Source of the DNA: Hetaerina americana
Lineage: Eukaryota > Arthropoda > Insecta > Odonata > Calopterygidae
Assembly (NCBI GenBank): GCA_022747635.1
Contig: JAKTNV010000001.1
Span: forward strand, 19,711,072 to 19,775,071
Reading direction: 5' to 3'
DNA length: 64,000 nt
Numbering within the stretch: the stretch's first letter is position 1; every line of letters starts with the position of its first letter. Shown here piece after piece: positions 13,259 to 24,873 of this stretch. The notes beneath the pieces were generated by a model. It was not told the origin of the DNA. It searched no databases and was given only the letters and a program-made list of their open reading frames with translations. A program made the position numbers and the translations under genes.

Positions 13259-16200
13259 ATTTAGTAGTCAGATCTTCAAGTTAACCAGGTAAGCATTATA
13301 AATCAAGTTGGCCAGGCAGTCGACAGAGACAAAGGTCAGGAAAACCTCGGGAAAATTCGGGAAAAATTGTGAACGGAAAAAGGGTCAAACGTTGTGAAAA
13401 AATCGGTAATACCTTGTGAAAAACGGGAATTTGCGATAGGAATATAGTTAATTTTATGTATGAGATTAATTTTCGTTTGTTCTCAGTTGTCGTGAATACA
13501 AGTCCGGGTAAAAATCATAAATTATCTTTTCGGATTTATATATATTCATGCAAATAAATCTTGGTCAGAATTATCGAAAGTAAATCTGGGATTGGAAGCA
13601 AAAATATTAATACTTATCCTGATGAAGATTTTCAAGAAAATACCCTTTAGCAGAAGCTAATTTAATCAGTAGAATTTGCGAATACTCAAATTCCTGTCAT
13701 TTAGCCAGCCAAGCATCCAATGGATAATAGCAGAAGTGTCACTTAATGTAGGGCAATAGTTCCCCTCCTAAGTTAAGCATTCCGTTTTTAAAAATGTTCA
13801 AGATAGTTTATTTGAATTAGTATAAAAAGTGAAAGCTATTTGTGTAAACCGAATGTGCACGGAAGATATTTCATTTATCGTTTCATGCGTAGTAAAGAGT
13901 AAGTAATATGCTCTCTTAGATCCTAACTATAATAATATTTTTATCGCCTCAGGAAAAGGCTAAGATGCTATCCTTGGATTGCAGCAATCATTGAGTGCAT
14001 TACAGGACCAATACCAGAACTTAGGAAGGTGAATTAATTTCAAGAAAATAATATTAATGGTTTTTTGGTAAAAATTAGGAAAACCGAGGTAAGTTTTATC
14101 GTAGGAAGGAATAAACTAGTGCAGGAGGAACATTTGGCAAAATAAGACAGTAGTTTGAAGAATAATATTGAAAGTAATAGTGAAATTGCGTGGGGGAAGT
14201 AGGATAGCAATGTTCCCGCCATGTGCGAATCCTGTGCTGTGATTCAATTTTTCAAAGCAAAATGATCATTAGTTCCTCAAATTTATCATCGGAAGTTGTC
14301 CCTTGTTTATGGATCTAGAGTAGTGAGTGAAGAAAAGGTTTTATAACTTCATAATGGCCACATAAATGCGTGAATCATGAACAGCAAAGTGCCAGGGCTA
14401 ATATCCAGACTGATGAAATCGTCAACATGTGGACCAAGAACTGCGATCTTATTTACAATTGATGGTTAATGCTCTGGCTGATAAATTTTCTCATGTTAGA
14501 CGCACCATTAATTACACGATTGTTATGGAAAAGGTTTGATATCACAGATTGCGTTCGAGTTAAGTACTGAAAGTTCTTACCGACCAAAAAAAAAAGAGCG
14601 AAGAATGTTGAGTAGGCAAGCTTCTTTTGATCTCTCTCCACAAGACGGAGATTACACCTAGCGTCTATTTCCTCTTCTTACCCATATAGCAGAGGCGGAC
14701 AACAATTTGCAAACAACGAGTAACTTCATGACGGCGTGGTCAATTGGTTCAAATATTTTCTGAGGGATTATTTAAGCTGGTGAGGCGCAACGAAAAGTAC
14801 TTGAAAATAAACGGCGGATATGTAAATAAAAAAGTGAAGTAGGTGTGTCGGAAACTACCAGTAAAAGCTTTTTCAAACGAAAATATTTTCTTCCAACCAA
14901 ACGGACTAATATTTCGAAAATGTTTCGCACTTGAAAAATAATACTAATGCATTGCATAACGCTTATGCATAAATCGATTGTTTCTTGATTTTATTTCCCA
15001 TCGCTATTCGTAGGTTACGTATGAATTTGCTTAATGACGCTTACGTCAATTATGCTAAAAATGGAGAACACGCTCTTCTGCACTGCTGTTGACATTGTTC
15101 TTGCATTCACTCAGTTACGTATAAAATCCATTGACTGACGCAAACGTTCACCCGTTTGCAAAAATAATTCAACGAAACAGTAGGAAAACGGAAATCATAA
15201 TAATTTGATGCAAAGCAAAGTAAATTATCGTATTGGATACGAGTTAGCATTGACATTAAATAATCTTAATTTATTAATCCAAGGTTCATCAGTCCTCATA
15301 CTTACGCTGTGCTCTCCTGATTATGTTTTATTATATAACTTCCTTCCTCTAGATCATCATTGGGTCATCCCTCTTTCTGTATATCTTTACTTTACTTTCT
15401 GTATATCTTTACTCTAGAATTTCTGCTTTCATCAGAATATCCCAAATTAATTTTCCTCTACTTTTTGTCAAAACCTTCCACAAAGGTTTTATTTTCCCCG
15501 TTTTTTCCCAACAGTTTGTAGTCGCCTCCAGTTTATTTCATTTTCACGGTTCATCTGTATTCCAACTACCCCGAGGCAATTTTCTTTTATTTTAACGTTT
15601 TTGCTCCAGGCGTCTCACGGTCGTAAGAGAGGAAACTCCATATTTAGCGTTTTATGAATCCCTTTATTATGTGTTTGCAATGTATAATGCTATTCCGTTG
15701 TGCTGTTTTAGATAGAAATTGTCTTCTCTTGTGCTCTTCTCCGAAATATCTTTTTAAGCTTCGTAAGTATACTCTTTCTCCGAGGGCAAAATGCTTCTTC
15801 TAGTCTTCCCATTTCGCCTCTCCCGAAATTTTTTGATACTTCTCTTTTAAAATTCAACTTCAGGTCATGAATTTGCCTTCCATTTATTTTAGGTGTAGAC
15901 CTTTTTCCTTGATTCTATCTACGTGCCATTATCCTCATATTGTCTTCTTCTCTGGGAAGTTTGCTGTGACATTATTCCTCCTTTCATCCTGTGAAGGCCA
16001 TAAAACATTCATTTATTGCTTTATTGAGACGTAGGCTATGGTAAAATAGTCTTGGTTAATCTAAAATATAAACTAAATATTCTCTAACGAGGTTTGACTT
16101 TCATAGATTTAATCATTTCATATACGCGTCACTTGTGCGGTCATTTCTCCTCTTAAGAGCGTTTATAGCATCGACTCTTATTGACGATGCTGGTATGGAC

Positions 16201-17079
16201 AGAAAAAACTTGAATGAAAATATTTTATAACATTTCATTTATTTGAAAAGCTAATATTAAACCAATTATTGTACACTTATAATTTTTATTTTCTTGGTAG
16301 TGTGCGTCTTTCTTTGCAGGGTAAATTTTGACTTCTTTACTTCAATTCAATTGACAATTTTTTTATTATTTTTTCAGTTTATAGTTAGGGGGAAACTAAG
16401 ATGAATAGTTAATGTTTTCGAAAGAATATTTTTGTTTTTTAAAAAAAACAAGGAAAATTACACTTTGTAGGACTTTGATTCGGACATAATGAAAGATCTA
16501 TACCCTTAATGATTTACGAGTAGATTGCACGTTTGGTTAGGGTAGAACGGGTGTGAATAATTAAATTCTCAAATAAACGTAACTATTTTACCTTGGCACT
16601 AAGTAATATTACCCTTGACAAGAAATATTTCCAGTAAAATAAAGAGAGGGCATTATTATCTTCAAATATTTTGTTTATTGATTTCAGGAAAAATGGTCTC
16701 AAGTTTTATGTTAGGCAATAAAAATTCTATATATATATTTTTTTTTCATTGCTATGATTTATTTTTATTTAATTTCCTCTCAACATTGGGTATACAGCGC
16801 CTATTTTGAGCATTTTTTTATGAACGTTTAACTTCATTATATTACACACCATTAGTTAACCTTATTATGGTAAAGGCTAAATATTTTTACCACAATATGT
16901 TTTGCAGCAATCTCTACTCGGCATATTTCCTAAGGTCAATTTTTTTAAACCTCTAAATTATACTCTTAATCATTGCTGTTCTACTGTTTGTAGGTTTTGG
17001 ATGGAAATAGACAACACTTCAATGAACATCTCAATAAAATGTGGCTTTGACTAGCTTATTTGAACCCACAAAATGCATT
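13256..17079. other. Long gene-free AT-rich stretch
   Basis: About 3.8 kb of unique-looking sequence. 15270-15960 is T/C-rich on the plus strand and, read in reverse, gives Lys/Glu/Arg-rich text like eroded LINE sequence, but I could not align it to any block. The other open frames are short and unconvincing. Confidence 0.4.
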
Positions 17080-17660
17080 AAACCCCACTCTGACACCCAG
17101 TTCTTCATTCAGTCCTAACGTGCTTATGCTTTTCCTTAACCTCCTTATTTTTCTGCCCTCTAGCACAATCTTTAACATTCCGTCACCAATGACAGTATTC
17201 TGCATTCACCTTTCCTGCCTCCTTTGTATTTCTCCCAAAAAACCTCTCTCCTCCCCCATCATGCCTAGCACTTCCATATTTGTTTTCCTTTCTCTCCAAT
17301 TTACCATCTTTTTCCTCATGTACGTTTCAAAAGCTTCAAATCTAAGGCTATCATCTTGCTCCAATGACCATGTTTCCGCAGCGTACAAAACCACGCTGTA
17401 TATTAAAGTTTTAAATAGTTTTTTATTGACATTCTTTTTCAAAATCCCAGTCATCAATCCCTCCTCCTTGTCAAATCTTATTTTCCTGCCGTAATTTTTC
17501 TTCTTTTGTCCGTCTTATATGGTATTACTTTGGCCATTATAGTTTAAAGACTTCCGAGATAGGTAATTCCTCTCGCTCTATTTTATGTCCTTAGTTAATG
17601 CTCAATTAAGACTTCTCCGTTTCCGAAAAAACTTCTTCTTCATTAGTATGGATTGAGATC
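17080..17660 (-). pseudogene. RTE-type LINE 3'-end fragment
   Basis: The minus frame 17206-17457 reads LFKTLIYSVVLYAAETWSLE followed by an EAFETYMRKK and TNMEVLGMMGEERGFLGEIQ segment. This is the C-terminal domain of the same RTE-type LINE found nearly complete at 18948-22290 (there LVKTLIWSVAMYGAETWSLK). It begins mid-domain, as 5'-truncated insertions do, and is diverged from the long copy. Confidence 0.8.
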
Positions 17661-18164
17661 AAGATTATTTTTTCAAGATTTGGGTTGGGAAAAAATATTT
17701 AAAAATTTTGAATTTTTTTTAATACAAATGCTATATTTTCTATTTTAGAAATTTATAGAGTGAAAATTGCCGACGTACATGAATAATATCCTGTAGTTCC
17801 TACTTTTGAGGAGATGGCCTTTGTCTCGTCTTGACGCCCTGTTGGGAGAGGGTGAGCGGGGGCAACCTTTGAATCTCTTGATCCCTCGCCCTATCCTTTT
17901 AATTAGCGCTTCGACATTATAGACATTACTTTTATAAAGACCTAACAGTGAACCCCGTTTTGTGGCAAGAGGTCACATCGTTTTAACTCCTTTCCAATCT
18001 AAGTTAATTTCGCTGTTTGATAATATCTTTTGACGTTTCTTCATTCCCAGCAGGCAACACGCTAGCAATAACAAGGGAACTTCAACAATAAAACATGGAA
18101 CGAAAAGTTTTAGGCAGAAAACAAGAAAAAATAATGGAAATGGTGAGAGATGCGGAATCATTTT

Positions 18165-18360
18165 TTTGACGTCACATCAGGCAGATGGGATTTTGAGTCA
18201 ACGCCACATGGTGGCAATGCTGCGGAGGAGTAGTTGTAATGAGATTCAAAACAAAAAAAATGAGACAAAAAGTATGTATGCGCGTGTGTATACATATATA
18301 TGTGTGTGTATATATATATATATATATGCACACATACATGCATACATATATATATAACGA
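18165..18360. other. Short linker and (CATA)/(TA) microsatellite
   Basis: A TGACGTCA palindrome at about 18169 (a CRE-like octamer that could be chance) is followed by a TG/TA compound microsatellite at 18290-18357. Confidence 0.4.
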
Positions 18361-18392
18361 TTGTACGGAAAAACTCACACGAGCGGCACAAT

Positions 18393-18583
18393 AATGGGCT
18401 GACACAATATAACACAAATAGAATAGAATAGCAACATTTAAAAGGACACTCACACGGTAAATTCAAGAGTCTCTCTTGAAGAAGGCCTCTGAGAGGGCCG
18501 AAAGCTCGAACACAATTTACCGTGTGAGTGTCCTTTTGAATGTTGCTATTCCATTTTATTTGTGTTATATTGTGACAGCCCAT

Positions 18584-18584
<1 letters not shown>
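18393..18584 (+). repeat. Inverted module C (hammerhead-like core)
   Basis: Arms 18393-18463 and 18514-18584 are 71-base inverted repeats differing at only a few positions. The 50-base centre contains TTGAAGA, one base, GGCC..GGCC and GAAA (18476-18503), and a TGTGAGTGTCC tail follows in the right arm. A separated 3' fragment with CCGAAAGCTCAAAC and GAGTGTCCT recurs at 46164-46260. The architecture matches modules A and B, although the arms share only the GTGAGTG region with them. Confidence 0.6.

Positions 18585-18591
<7 letters not shown>

Positions 18592-18658
<67 letters not shown>
18592..18658. repeat. (TA)n microsatellite
   Basis: About 65 bases of pure TA joining modules C and A. Confidence 0.95.
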
Positions 18659-18662
<4 letters not shown>

Positions 18663-18891
18663 TGGACAGCAACAAACAATATAGACACACATAAAAAGTT
18701 CACTCACACGTTATTTCTTGATCATTTCCACGGAATTTTGTCATTACTTCTATATCTTCCGATGAAGACGGAGGTGAAATCCGTCGAAATGATCAAGAAA
18801 TAACGTATGAGTGATCTTTTTATGTGTGTCTATATTGTTTGTTGCTGTCCAATTTATTATTCAATACTTCCGTGTTACGTCTACGAAATCA

Positions 18892-18893
<2 letters not shown>
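18658..18893 (+). repeat. Terminal-repeat module A, inverted pair (copy 3)
   Basis: Left arm 18658-18735 and right arm 18781-18854 are inverted copies of the module tail, from GTTGCTGTCC to GATCATTTC. The centre carries the best preserved core on the plus strand: CCGATGA, one base, GACGGA, a 7-base loop, TCCGTC and GAAA (18759-18789). The full end AACACGGAAG..GATTTCGTCGAC type is present to 18893. Inverted terminal repeats are a known arrangement at Penelope-like insertions. Confidence 0.6.

Positions 18894-18947
<54 letters not shown>
18893..18947. repeat. (TA)n microsatellite
   Basis: About 52 bases of TA, directly beside the oligo(A) tail of the RTE LINE. Confidence 0.95.
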
Positions 18948-18956
<9 letters not shown>

Positions 18957-21900
18957 TAAGGTAATCTACCGGTTAAGGTAGGTTTTTGGATGGACCAAAC
19001 TACCAAACTAACATTTTATTACTCCCAAAAAAACACAAAATCCATCATCCTACTCTATATCAGGTCCCTCTTCATCTCTGAGTACTTTCTTCCTCCCTTC
19101 ATCCCGTCCAACATCCCTATCCTGTTCCTTCCCTTTCCTCTTTTGCCCAACATTCTACGCTCTATCACAGTCTTCAACATCCCGCTGCCGGTCAACACCC
19201 CTTCATCCACTTTTCCTGCCTCCATAGGATTGCTCCCAACAAACCCCTCTCTTCGCCCACCATACCAAATACTTCCTCATTTGTTTTCTTCTCGGTCCAT
19301 TTCACCTTCTCCATTCTTCTCCACACCCACATTTCAAAAGCCTCCAGTCTACGTCTATCCTCCTGCTTCAATGACCACGTTTCCGCACCGTACATAGCTA
19401 CGCTCCATATCAAAGTTTTTACGAGTCTTTTCTTAACATCCTCACTCAACGTCCCCATCATCAACTACCTCCTCCTTGTGAAAGCCTCTTTGCCTAGCGC
19501 AATTCTTCTCCTTACGTCCCTACTACTTTGACCGTGTTGGTCCAAAACACTACCGAGATACGTAAACTGTTCTATCTGCTCTAGTTTTTGCCCACCTATT
19601 TTAATGTTAAGCTTGGCCTTTTTCTTCCTAGAAAATCACATAACCTTTGTTTTATTAATATTGATTCTCATCCCATACCTGTCGCACTGAATTTCCAATT
19701 CACTCAGCAATGCTTGCAGCCCCTTGGCTGACTGACAAACTAAAGCTTGGTCATCAGCAAACCTAACTGATTTCACGAATTCCCCGCCCACTTTCATTCC
19801 TACCTCGAGTTCTTCCCATGCCTCTTTGATCATTTCCTCTGCATACAGGTTGAAGAGCAACAGTGAAAATGGACAACCCTGCCTTACACCCCTTCCTAAC
19901 ACTGCCCATCCTGACTCCCCGTTTCCCACCCGCACCTGAGCAGTCCGAGACATGTACAGGTTGCGGATTAGCCTCTTTTCCCTCCAATCTATTCCTATTT
20001 TCTGCAATATACTCATTAGTTTTTCCCAATTCACTCTATCAAACGCTTTTTCGAAATCTACGAAACAGGCAAATACCTCCTGGTTGTGTTCTATATTCCT
20101 CTCGATTAATAATCTCATTACTGCAATGGCATCACGCGTACCTCTCCCCTTCCTAAACCCAAACTTATCATCCTTTTGTTTATGATCCCGAGAACAACTT
20201 TAGCTGCGTGGGATATCAAACCTATTGTCCTATAGTCCTCACATGACGTGGCCTTTACCTTTTTCGGAATAGGAACTAAAACTGATCTCACAAAGTCTTC
20301 CGGCCAGATTCCCTCCTCATAAATACTACGGATCAGCCCATATAGCCTCTTCCTCCCACATTTTCCTAAGCATTTTAAAAGTTCCACGGGAATGTTATCT
20401 ACCCCCACGGCCTTATTTAGTTTCATCTTCCTTAATGCCCTTTCTATCTCATTGTCTAGTATGCCTGGACCTAAGCTGTCTTCCTCTACGTCATTTTCTT
20501 TTTCAATGTCTAACTTTGTTGGTCTGAGTTCTTTACTATACAGTTCTTCTACATATTCCTTCCATCTCTCTTGGATCTTTCCTGCGTCAACTATTACCTT
20601 ACCTGCCTTATCTCTAACTGCTATCGTTGGTCTTCCTTTCTTACTTCCCGATAAGGATTTAACTTTGCTGTACAGCGCACCGATTATACTCTTCCTCTGC
20701 AGACTTTCCATATCCTCGCACTGCGTCTTCCACCATGCTTTCTTTGCTTTATTTGTTGACCGCCTCAATTTATTGTTCAATTCTTTGTACTTCATTTTGC
20801 CTAATTCTGTATTGACATTTTTCCATTTTCGCCACTCATCCATCTTTGTAATCATCTCATCCGTGATCCATGGTTTCCTAGCCCTTTTAGCGTCAACGGT
20901 TCCAATGGTGTCTTTATCGGCTTTAGACAACCCTTCTTGATACATTCCCATTTTTCTTCGATAGTACTTAGATCTTTACCATCCTCCATGATTTCCTCTA
21001 CCGTCTGTTTGTATTCCTTCCTTTTCAAACTCTTTAATGCTTCTACATTCCATTTTCTAACTCGCCGCCCCTGCCTTATCTTTTTGAAACGGACGCTACA
21101 TTTGATAACAACTAAATTGTGGTCAGAGCCCGCATCCGCTCCTGGGAAGCTGTGCGAATTTATCACACTGTTCCTAAACCTGTGTCTAACCAGGATATAA
21201 TCTAGCTGATACCTTCCGGAGTCACCTGGCATTTTCCATGTATACCTGCGTCTTTTGTGGTGTCTAAACCAAGTGTTGGTGATGACTAACCCCTGTCTCC
21301 TGCAGAAGGCAACTGCTTTCTCCCCGCGGTCATTCCTCGTGCCTAAACCGTACTCCCCCACCTCATCACCATATCTTCCTTCGCCTACCGTCGCATTCCA
21401 ACCCCTCATCACTATCAAATGTTTCCCTGCAGGAACACACGCGATCATGTCCTCTAACTGATCATATATCCTATCGACCTCTTCTTCTTTATGGTTGCTC
21501 GGTGGCATGTATACCTGAATAATAACCAAGTTCGTCGGTTCTGCTTTTATCTCTACTAGTAGTATTCTATCCGCTACCTGCTCTATGTTGACTACGCTTC
21601 TTCCTACTTCTTCATTTAATACTATGGCAACCCCTCGTTGGCTCTCGTCCCCGCCGCTGTATATTATTCTATAATTATCGCTCCAGTAATCCCCGCTATC
21701 TTTCCATCTCACCTCGCATAGACCTTAAATATCTATATTTCCGCTTGCCATCTCTCGCTTAACATTCTCCAATTTCCCCGTCCTCATCATTGTCCTAACA
21801 TTCCACGTTCCTATTCTAACTAATTTGGTCTTCTTCTCCTGCGTCTTCTGTCCTGCTGCTGCTGGTTTTCCCTTGCAAGGGTTTCGTGGGATGACGACCG

Positions 21901-22288
21901 CGGAAGCCTTGCCTCCCCCGCTGCCGGGCACGACACACGGCCGATTGGGCCGAGCCCCGTGGTTGCCAGGACTCAAAATATCTCTATCGTCCATCATATT
22001 TTTCTTGGGAGTGATAATTGAGGTGGTTTCCCGTTGCCTTCCTCAATAGTGTTTTTAACGTGACACCATCACTTACTGGCCGCCCCACTGGGGTCAGACG
22101 CCATTGCAGCCGCCTCACTGAGGAACAGACGCTGCGTGGACTACCTTTCGTCTGGCTCCTAACCTTCAACCTATCTGGCATGGGTGACCCTACCAGGAGC
22201 AATAATTATTACTCTCGCCAGCACAGCTCTAGGGGTCATCGGAACGCACAAGCCCTTCCACCACGTCAAGGTTGTAGTCTGGGGAGGG

Positions 22289-22290
<2 letters not shown>
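18948..22290 (-). mobile_element. RTE-type LINE, near full length
   Basis: A minus-strand non-LTR retrotransposon of about 3.3 kb, the usual size of RTE elements. Its 3' end is an oligo(A) tail (T10 at 18948-18957 on the plus strand) against a TA tract. Its 5' end appears to be a GC-richer leader up to about 22290. One ORF would encode an apurinic-type endonuclease, a reverse transcriptase and a C-terminal domain. The copy has at least five lesions. Fragments of the same or a related family lie at 17080, 29835, 57098 and 63190. Confidence 0.88.
19192..21997 (-). pseudogene. RTE LINE endonuclease-reverse transcriptase, broken
   Basis: The endonuclease begins at 21997 with VRIGTWNVRTM. A TTA-to-TAA type stop at 21725-21727 interrupts it, and it continues to 20852 with PGDSGRYQLDYILVR and GADAGSDHNLVV. 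The expected GDWNA metal-binding motif reads RGWNA, so the aspartate is missing. A frameshift near 20930 leads into the linker and RT N terminus (20118-20951: WKEYVEELY, MKLNKAVGVDNIPVELLK, VLVPIPKK, YRTIGLIS). A shift with a small deletion near 20170 leads to FGFRKGRGTRD, then FVDFEKAFDRVNW, GVRQGCPFS and RFADDQALVC (19636-20118). A TGA after KTKVM and a TAG near 19465 precede the C-terminal AMYGAETWSLKQEDRRRLEA domain. The RT catalytic FADD is intact. Confidence 0.9.

Positions 22291-22299
<9 letters not shown>

Positions 22300-22357
<58 letters not shown>
22300..22357. repeat. (TA)n microsatellite
   Basis: About 55 bases of TA between the RTE 5' end and the Penelope-like module. Confidence 0.95.
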
Positions 22358-22358
<1 letters not shown>

Positions 22359-23229
22359 CTAGATGATTTCGTTGACGTAACACGGAAGTGCCGAATAATA
22401 AATTGAAGCGCAACGAACAATATAGACACACATAAAAAGATGGACATTTCATCCTCTCAGATCACCTTCCTCGATGTCAATGTTTCCCTTAGCAATAATA
22501 CGCCGTATTTGCAACCATCCCGAATCCCTTAATAAATACCTCAACAACCTTAACCACGCCCCCCTCCAACGAGGATACCCTGATTCTCTCCTCCATAAAA
22601 AAATACTCAAACATTCCTACACCCCGAAGCCTGCCTCAACCACAGACCCCTAGCCTCTCTCAATCCGTACTACCTACTTCCCAGGCATTCAGTCCCTCGT
22701 CCTCGAAGAAATTCATCCTCGAATACCTATTCCCCATCCTCAAAATCGCAACACTTCCTCCAACCTTCTGCCCAAATGCCCCTCTGTCACTTTTAAACGG
22801 CCCGCCAACCTAGCAGATATCCTCAAATCCACCAAGCCGCTCTCAAAATCCCCTCACACCCCCAGAGCCATACCCACTCCACGTCATCGAGCAAGATGTA
22901 AAACCTGCCCTATTTTCACCACTATACCCATCGCCATCTCACCATTTAACTCCTTCCCGCCCTTCCCACACTCCTCTTGCACTTCCAAGAATGTTGTTTA
23001 TCTTCTAACCTGTAAACTCTGCCCGGCCTTTTACATAGGCCAATGTTCCACACCCCTGAACCTTAGGATTAACAACCACCGCGCCTCGTGCAATCCCTCC
23101 TCCCTGTCCGCGGGTCTCGCCATCCCTAAACATGCTTCCCATCATAATACCCCTTTCAACCAGTGTTACAATATTTCCGTCCTAGCGTCCCTTCCCACAT
23201 CCGATCAGATCCGAAATGTAACGGTCTAA
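22358..23229 (+). mobile_element. Penelope-like element remnant
   Basis: A module A end (22358-22439, CGTTGACGTAACACGGAAG to ACACACATAAAAAGAT) runs straight into coding sequence for the C-terminal part of a Penelope-like element. The RT core (fingers/palm) is not present, so this is a truncated copy. Downstream of 23229 the sequence becomes AT-rich without a matching module. Finding a module A end on this element is the main reason to connect the A modules elsewhere with Penelope-like elements. Confidence 0.75.
22440..23229 (+). pseudogene. Penelope-like RT tail and GIY-YIG endonuclease
   Basis: From 22440 one frame reads ..SSSQITFLDVNVSLSNN.., the FLDV block found at the end of Penelope-like RTs, and stops after about 30 codons. 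A second frame is open from 22654 to 23229 (192 codons) without an ATG near its start. It carries the linker TFKRPANLADILKS, then RCKTCPIF, then VVYLLTCKLCPAFYIG with QCSTPLNLRINNHR. This is the CX2C-containing GIY-YIG endonuclease arrangement typical of Penelope-like elements. The first motif is VVY rather than GIY; YIG and the following arginine are present. The protein would nick the target DNA during retrotransposition. Stops and frame changes upstream show that it is broken, though the endonuclease frame itself is uninterrupted. Confidence 0.82.
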
Positions 23230-23770
23230 CATGAAATTTTAAGATTTTTGACGATGATATCCGCTTTCGGTAACGAAAACAGAAAATGTGGGTGTGGAAA
23301 CAATAAAACATTCAGTATTAAAACTATTTCTACCAAAAAAAATATTGAAAAAATATCATCAAAAACTTTCGGACTATTTGACACTATTTTGGGTGAATTT
23401 GGAATTATTTGAAATTGTATTTTAGATACATTTGTTTTAATGTTACTATTGGAGGGATTTGTCGCTGAAATTAGTTGTTGAACTTATAATAAATCATTTG
23501 TAAATTATTTGATAATGCTATTTTAAAATTGTTTCTTGATCCATATGTGGCCGAGGGTTGAACACCCTTGGTGTAGATGTAGCTTAAAACGGCATTTATA
23601 TCTGTATAAAATGAGTGCTTATTGCTTAGCATTCATGAAACAATTTTTGAATTTAAAAACACCGCACGAACCAAACATTCCCCTTCGGTTCTTTGCGAAT
23701 GTCCTCCGCCACCACTTAAGGAGCCCCCAGCATCCTCCCATTAATACGAGTTTCCGGTGGTCTTGACCCT
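23230..23770. other. AT-rich linker, no gene
   Basis: No recognisable element. A short string near 23540-23590 (GGCCGAGGGTTGAACACCC) is too small to classify. Confidence 0.4.
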
Positions 23771-23775
23771 GCCCT

Positions 23776-23900
23776 TTAAAGGGGGAGGGGAACGGGGGAG
23801 TGTGTGTGGGTAAGCGTGCGTGCTTGTGAGTGTGTGTGGTGCGGGTGGGAATGGGTGTTGGGGGGAGGCTGGAAGGAAAGGGGTTGAAGTGGTGCGTTTG
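23776..23900 (+). promoter_or_regulatory. G-rich tract with quadruplex potential
   Basis: The plus strand has many runs of three to six G separated by short GT-rich spacers (for example GGGGGGAGG and GGGGGGTTG). The pattern fits G-quadruplex folding, and the tract sits just upstream of the CpG-rich segment and splice donor. A regulatory role is inference. Confidence 0.4.
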
Positions 23901-23989
23901 GGGGGTTGTTAGTCTATCGGAATCGCCCCAGGGGACGGCTAATGGACTCTGCTTTCTCAATTTATAGGCGAGGAGTGGAGTCGTTTCGG

Positions 23990-24222
23990 GAAGAGGTTTT
24001 GGGGGAGAGATAAGGAGGGGGGTGAGGAGACCTCTCTCCGAAGGCAGCGAGACCACCTCCTACTCCTCCGTCGCCCCTCGACCTCCACGTGACCGCGAAG
24101 GCGATCTCCGAGGAAGGACAGCGCTAAAGGAGAGGAAGCATCCCTTGCAGTCAAGGCCTTCTCTTTTCGTCCGTCCGTCGTCAAGGGAGCCGGCAAGCCC
24201 AGGTGGCGACGTTCAGGTGAGT
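23990..24222 (+). promoter_or_regulatory. Candidate host promoter and first exon with 5' splice site
   Basis: The segment is CpG-rich against an AT-rich background and contains no transposon motif. It ends at CAG|GTGAGT (exon end 24216, intron start 24217), a perfect match to the animal 5' splice-site consensus. A frame open across 24022-24216 continues past the donor, so coding is possible but unproven, and a 5' untranslated exon is equally likely. Continued high GC to 24450 would then be intron 1. This is the best candidate for a host gene part in the window. Confidence 0.4.
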
Positions 24223-24873
24223 CAGATCCCCTTTAAGAGCGCGGAAAGGCGGAGTGTGTGTGGGGGGCGAAGAGGGAGCTCTAACGGGCGAGGGTGCGTG
24301 GCTCTCGTCTCTCCCCTCCGCACCCCAGACTGCCAGGCGCAGAGGAGCGTTGCCAACCTTACGGGAGGAGAGAGACTACCGCACACTCGCGACGAGGAGA
24401 GATTGGACCGGTCGAGCGGATCTCGTTTTCGACTTTTTTGCATATGAGGATGGGCTGACGGGGGGTTGTGTGGCTTGCGATTTTTGCAAAAGCAAAGCGG
24501 ACGCCTCATGCATCAAAGGAGTTGATTGTGAACCCAAATGGATCGCAAGGACGAACAGAGGAATCGATTAGCTCGGCAAAAGCGAAGCCATTAACCCATT
24601 ACGACCAACAAGAGTATCATTCATCCCCCCTAGCTCGAAGGTTTGGTTTGACGGAGTTTGTCTAGTACGCTTTTAATCACTGCATATCTACGTCTAGGTG
24701 ATACCCTGCTAGCCACAGTTAGGGTGCGTGACAGGAAGTGATTGAACACCAGGTGTGTAAAATAAAAAATTAAATTTTTTTTAAATTTTAGTAACATATA
24801 CATGTTACTAAAGTTAATAAATAAATAAATATGTATATGTATCAATATATATATATATTTTTTTATACACATA

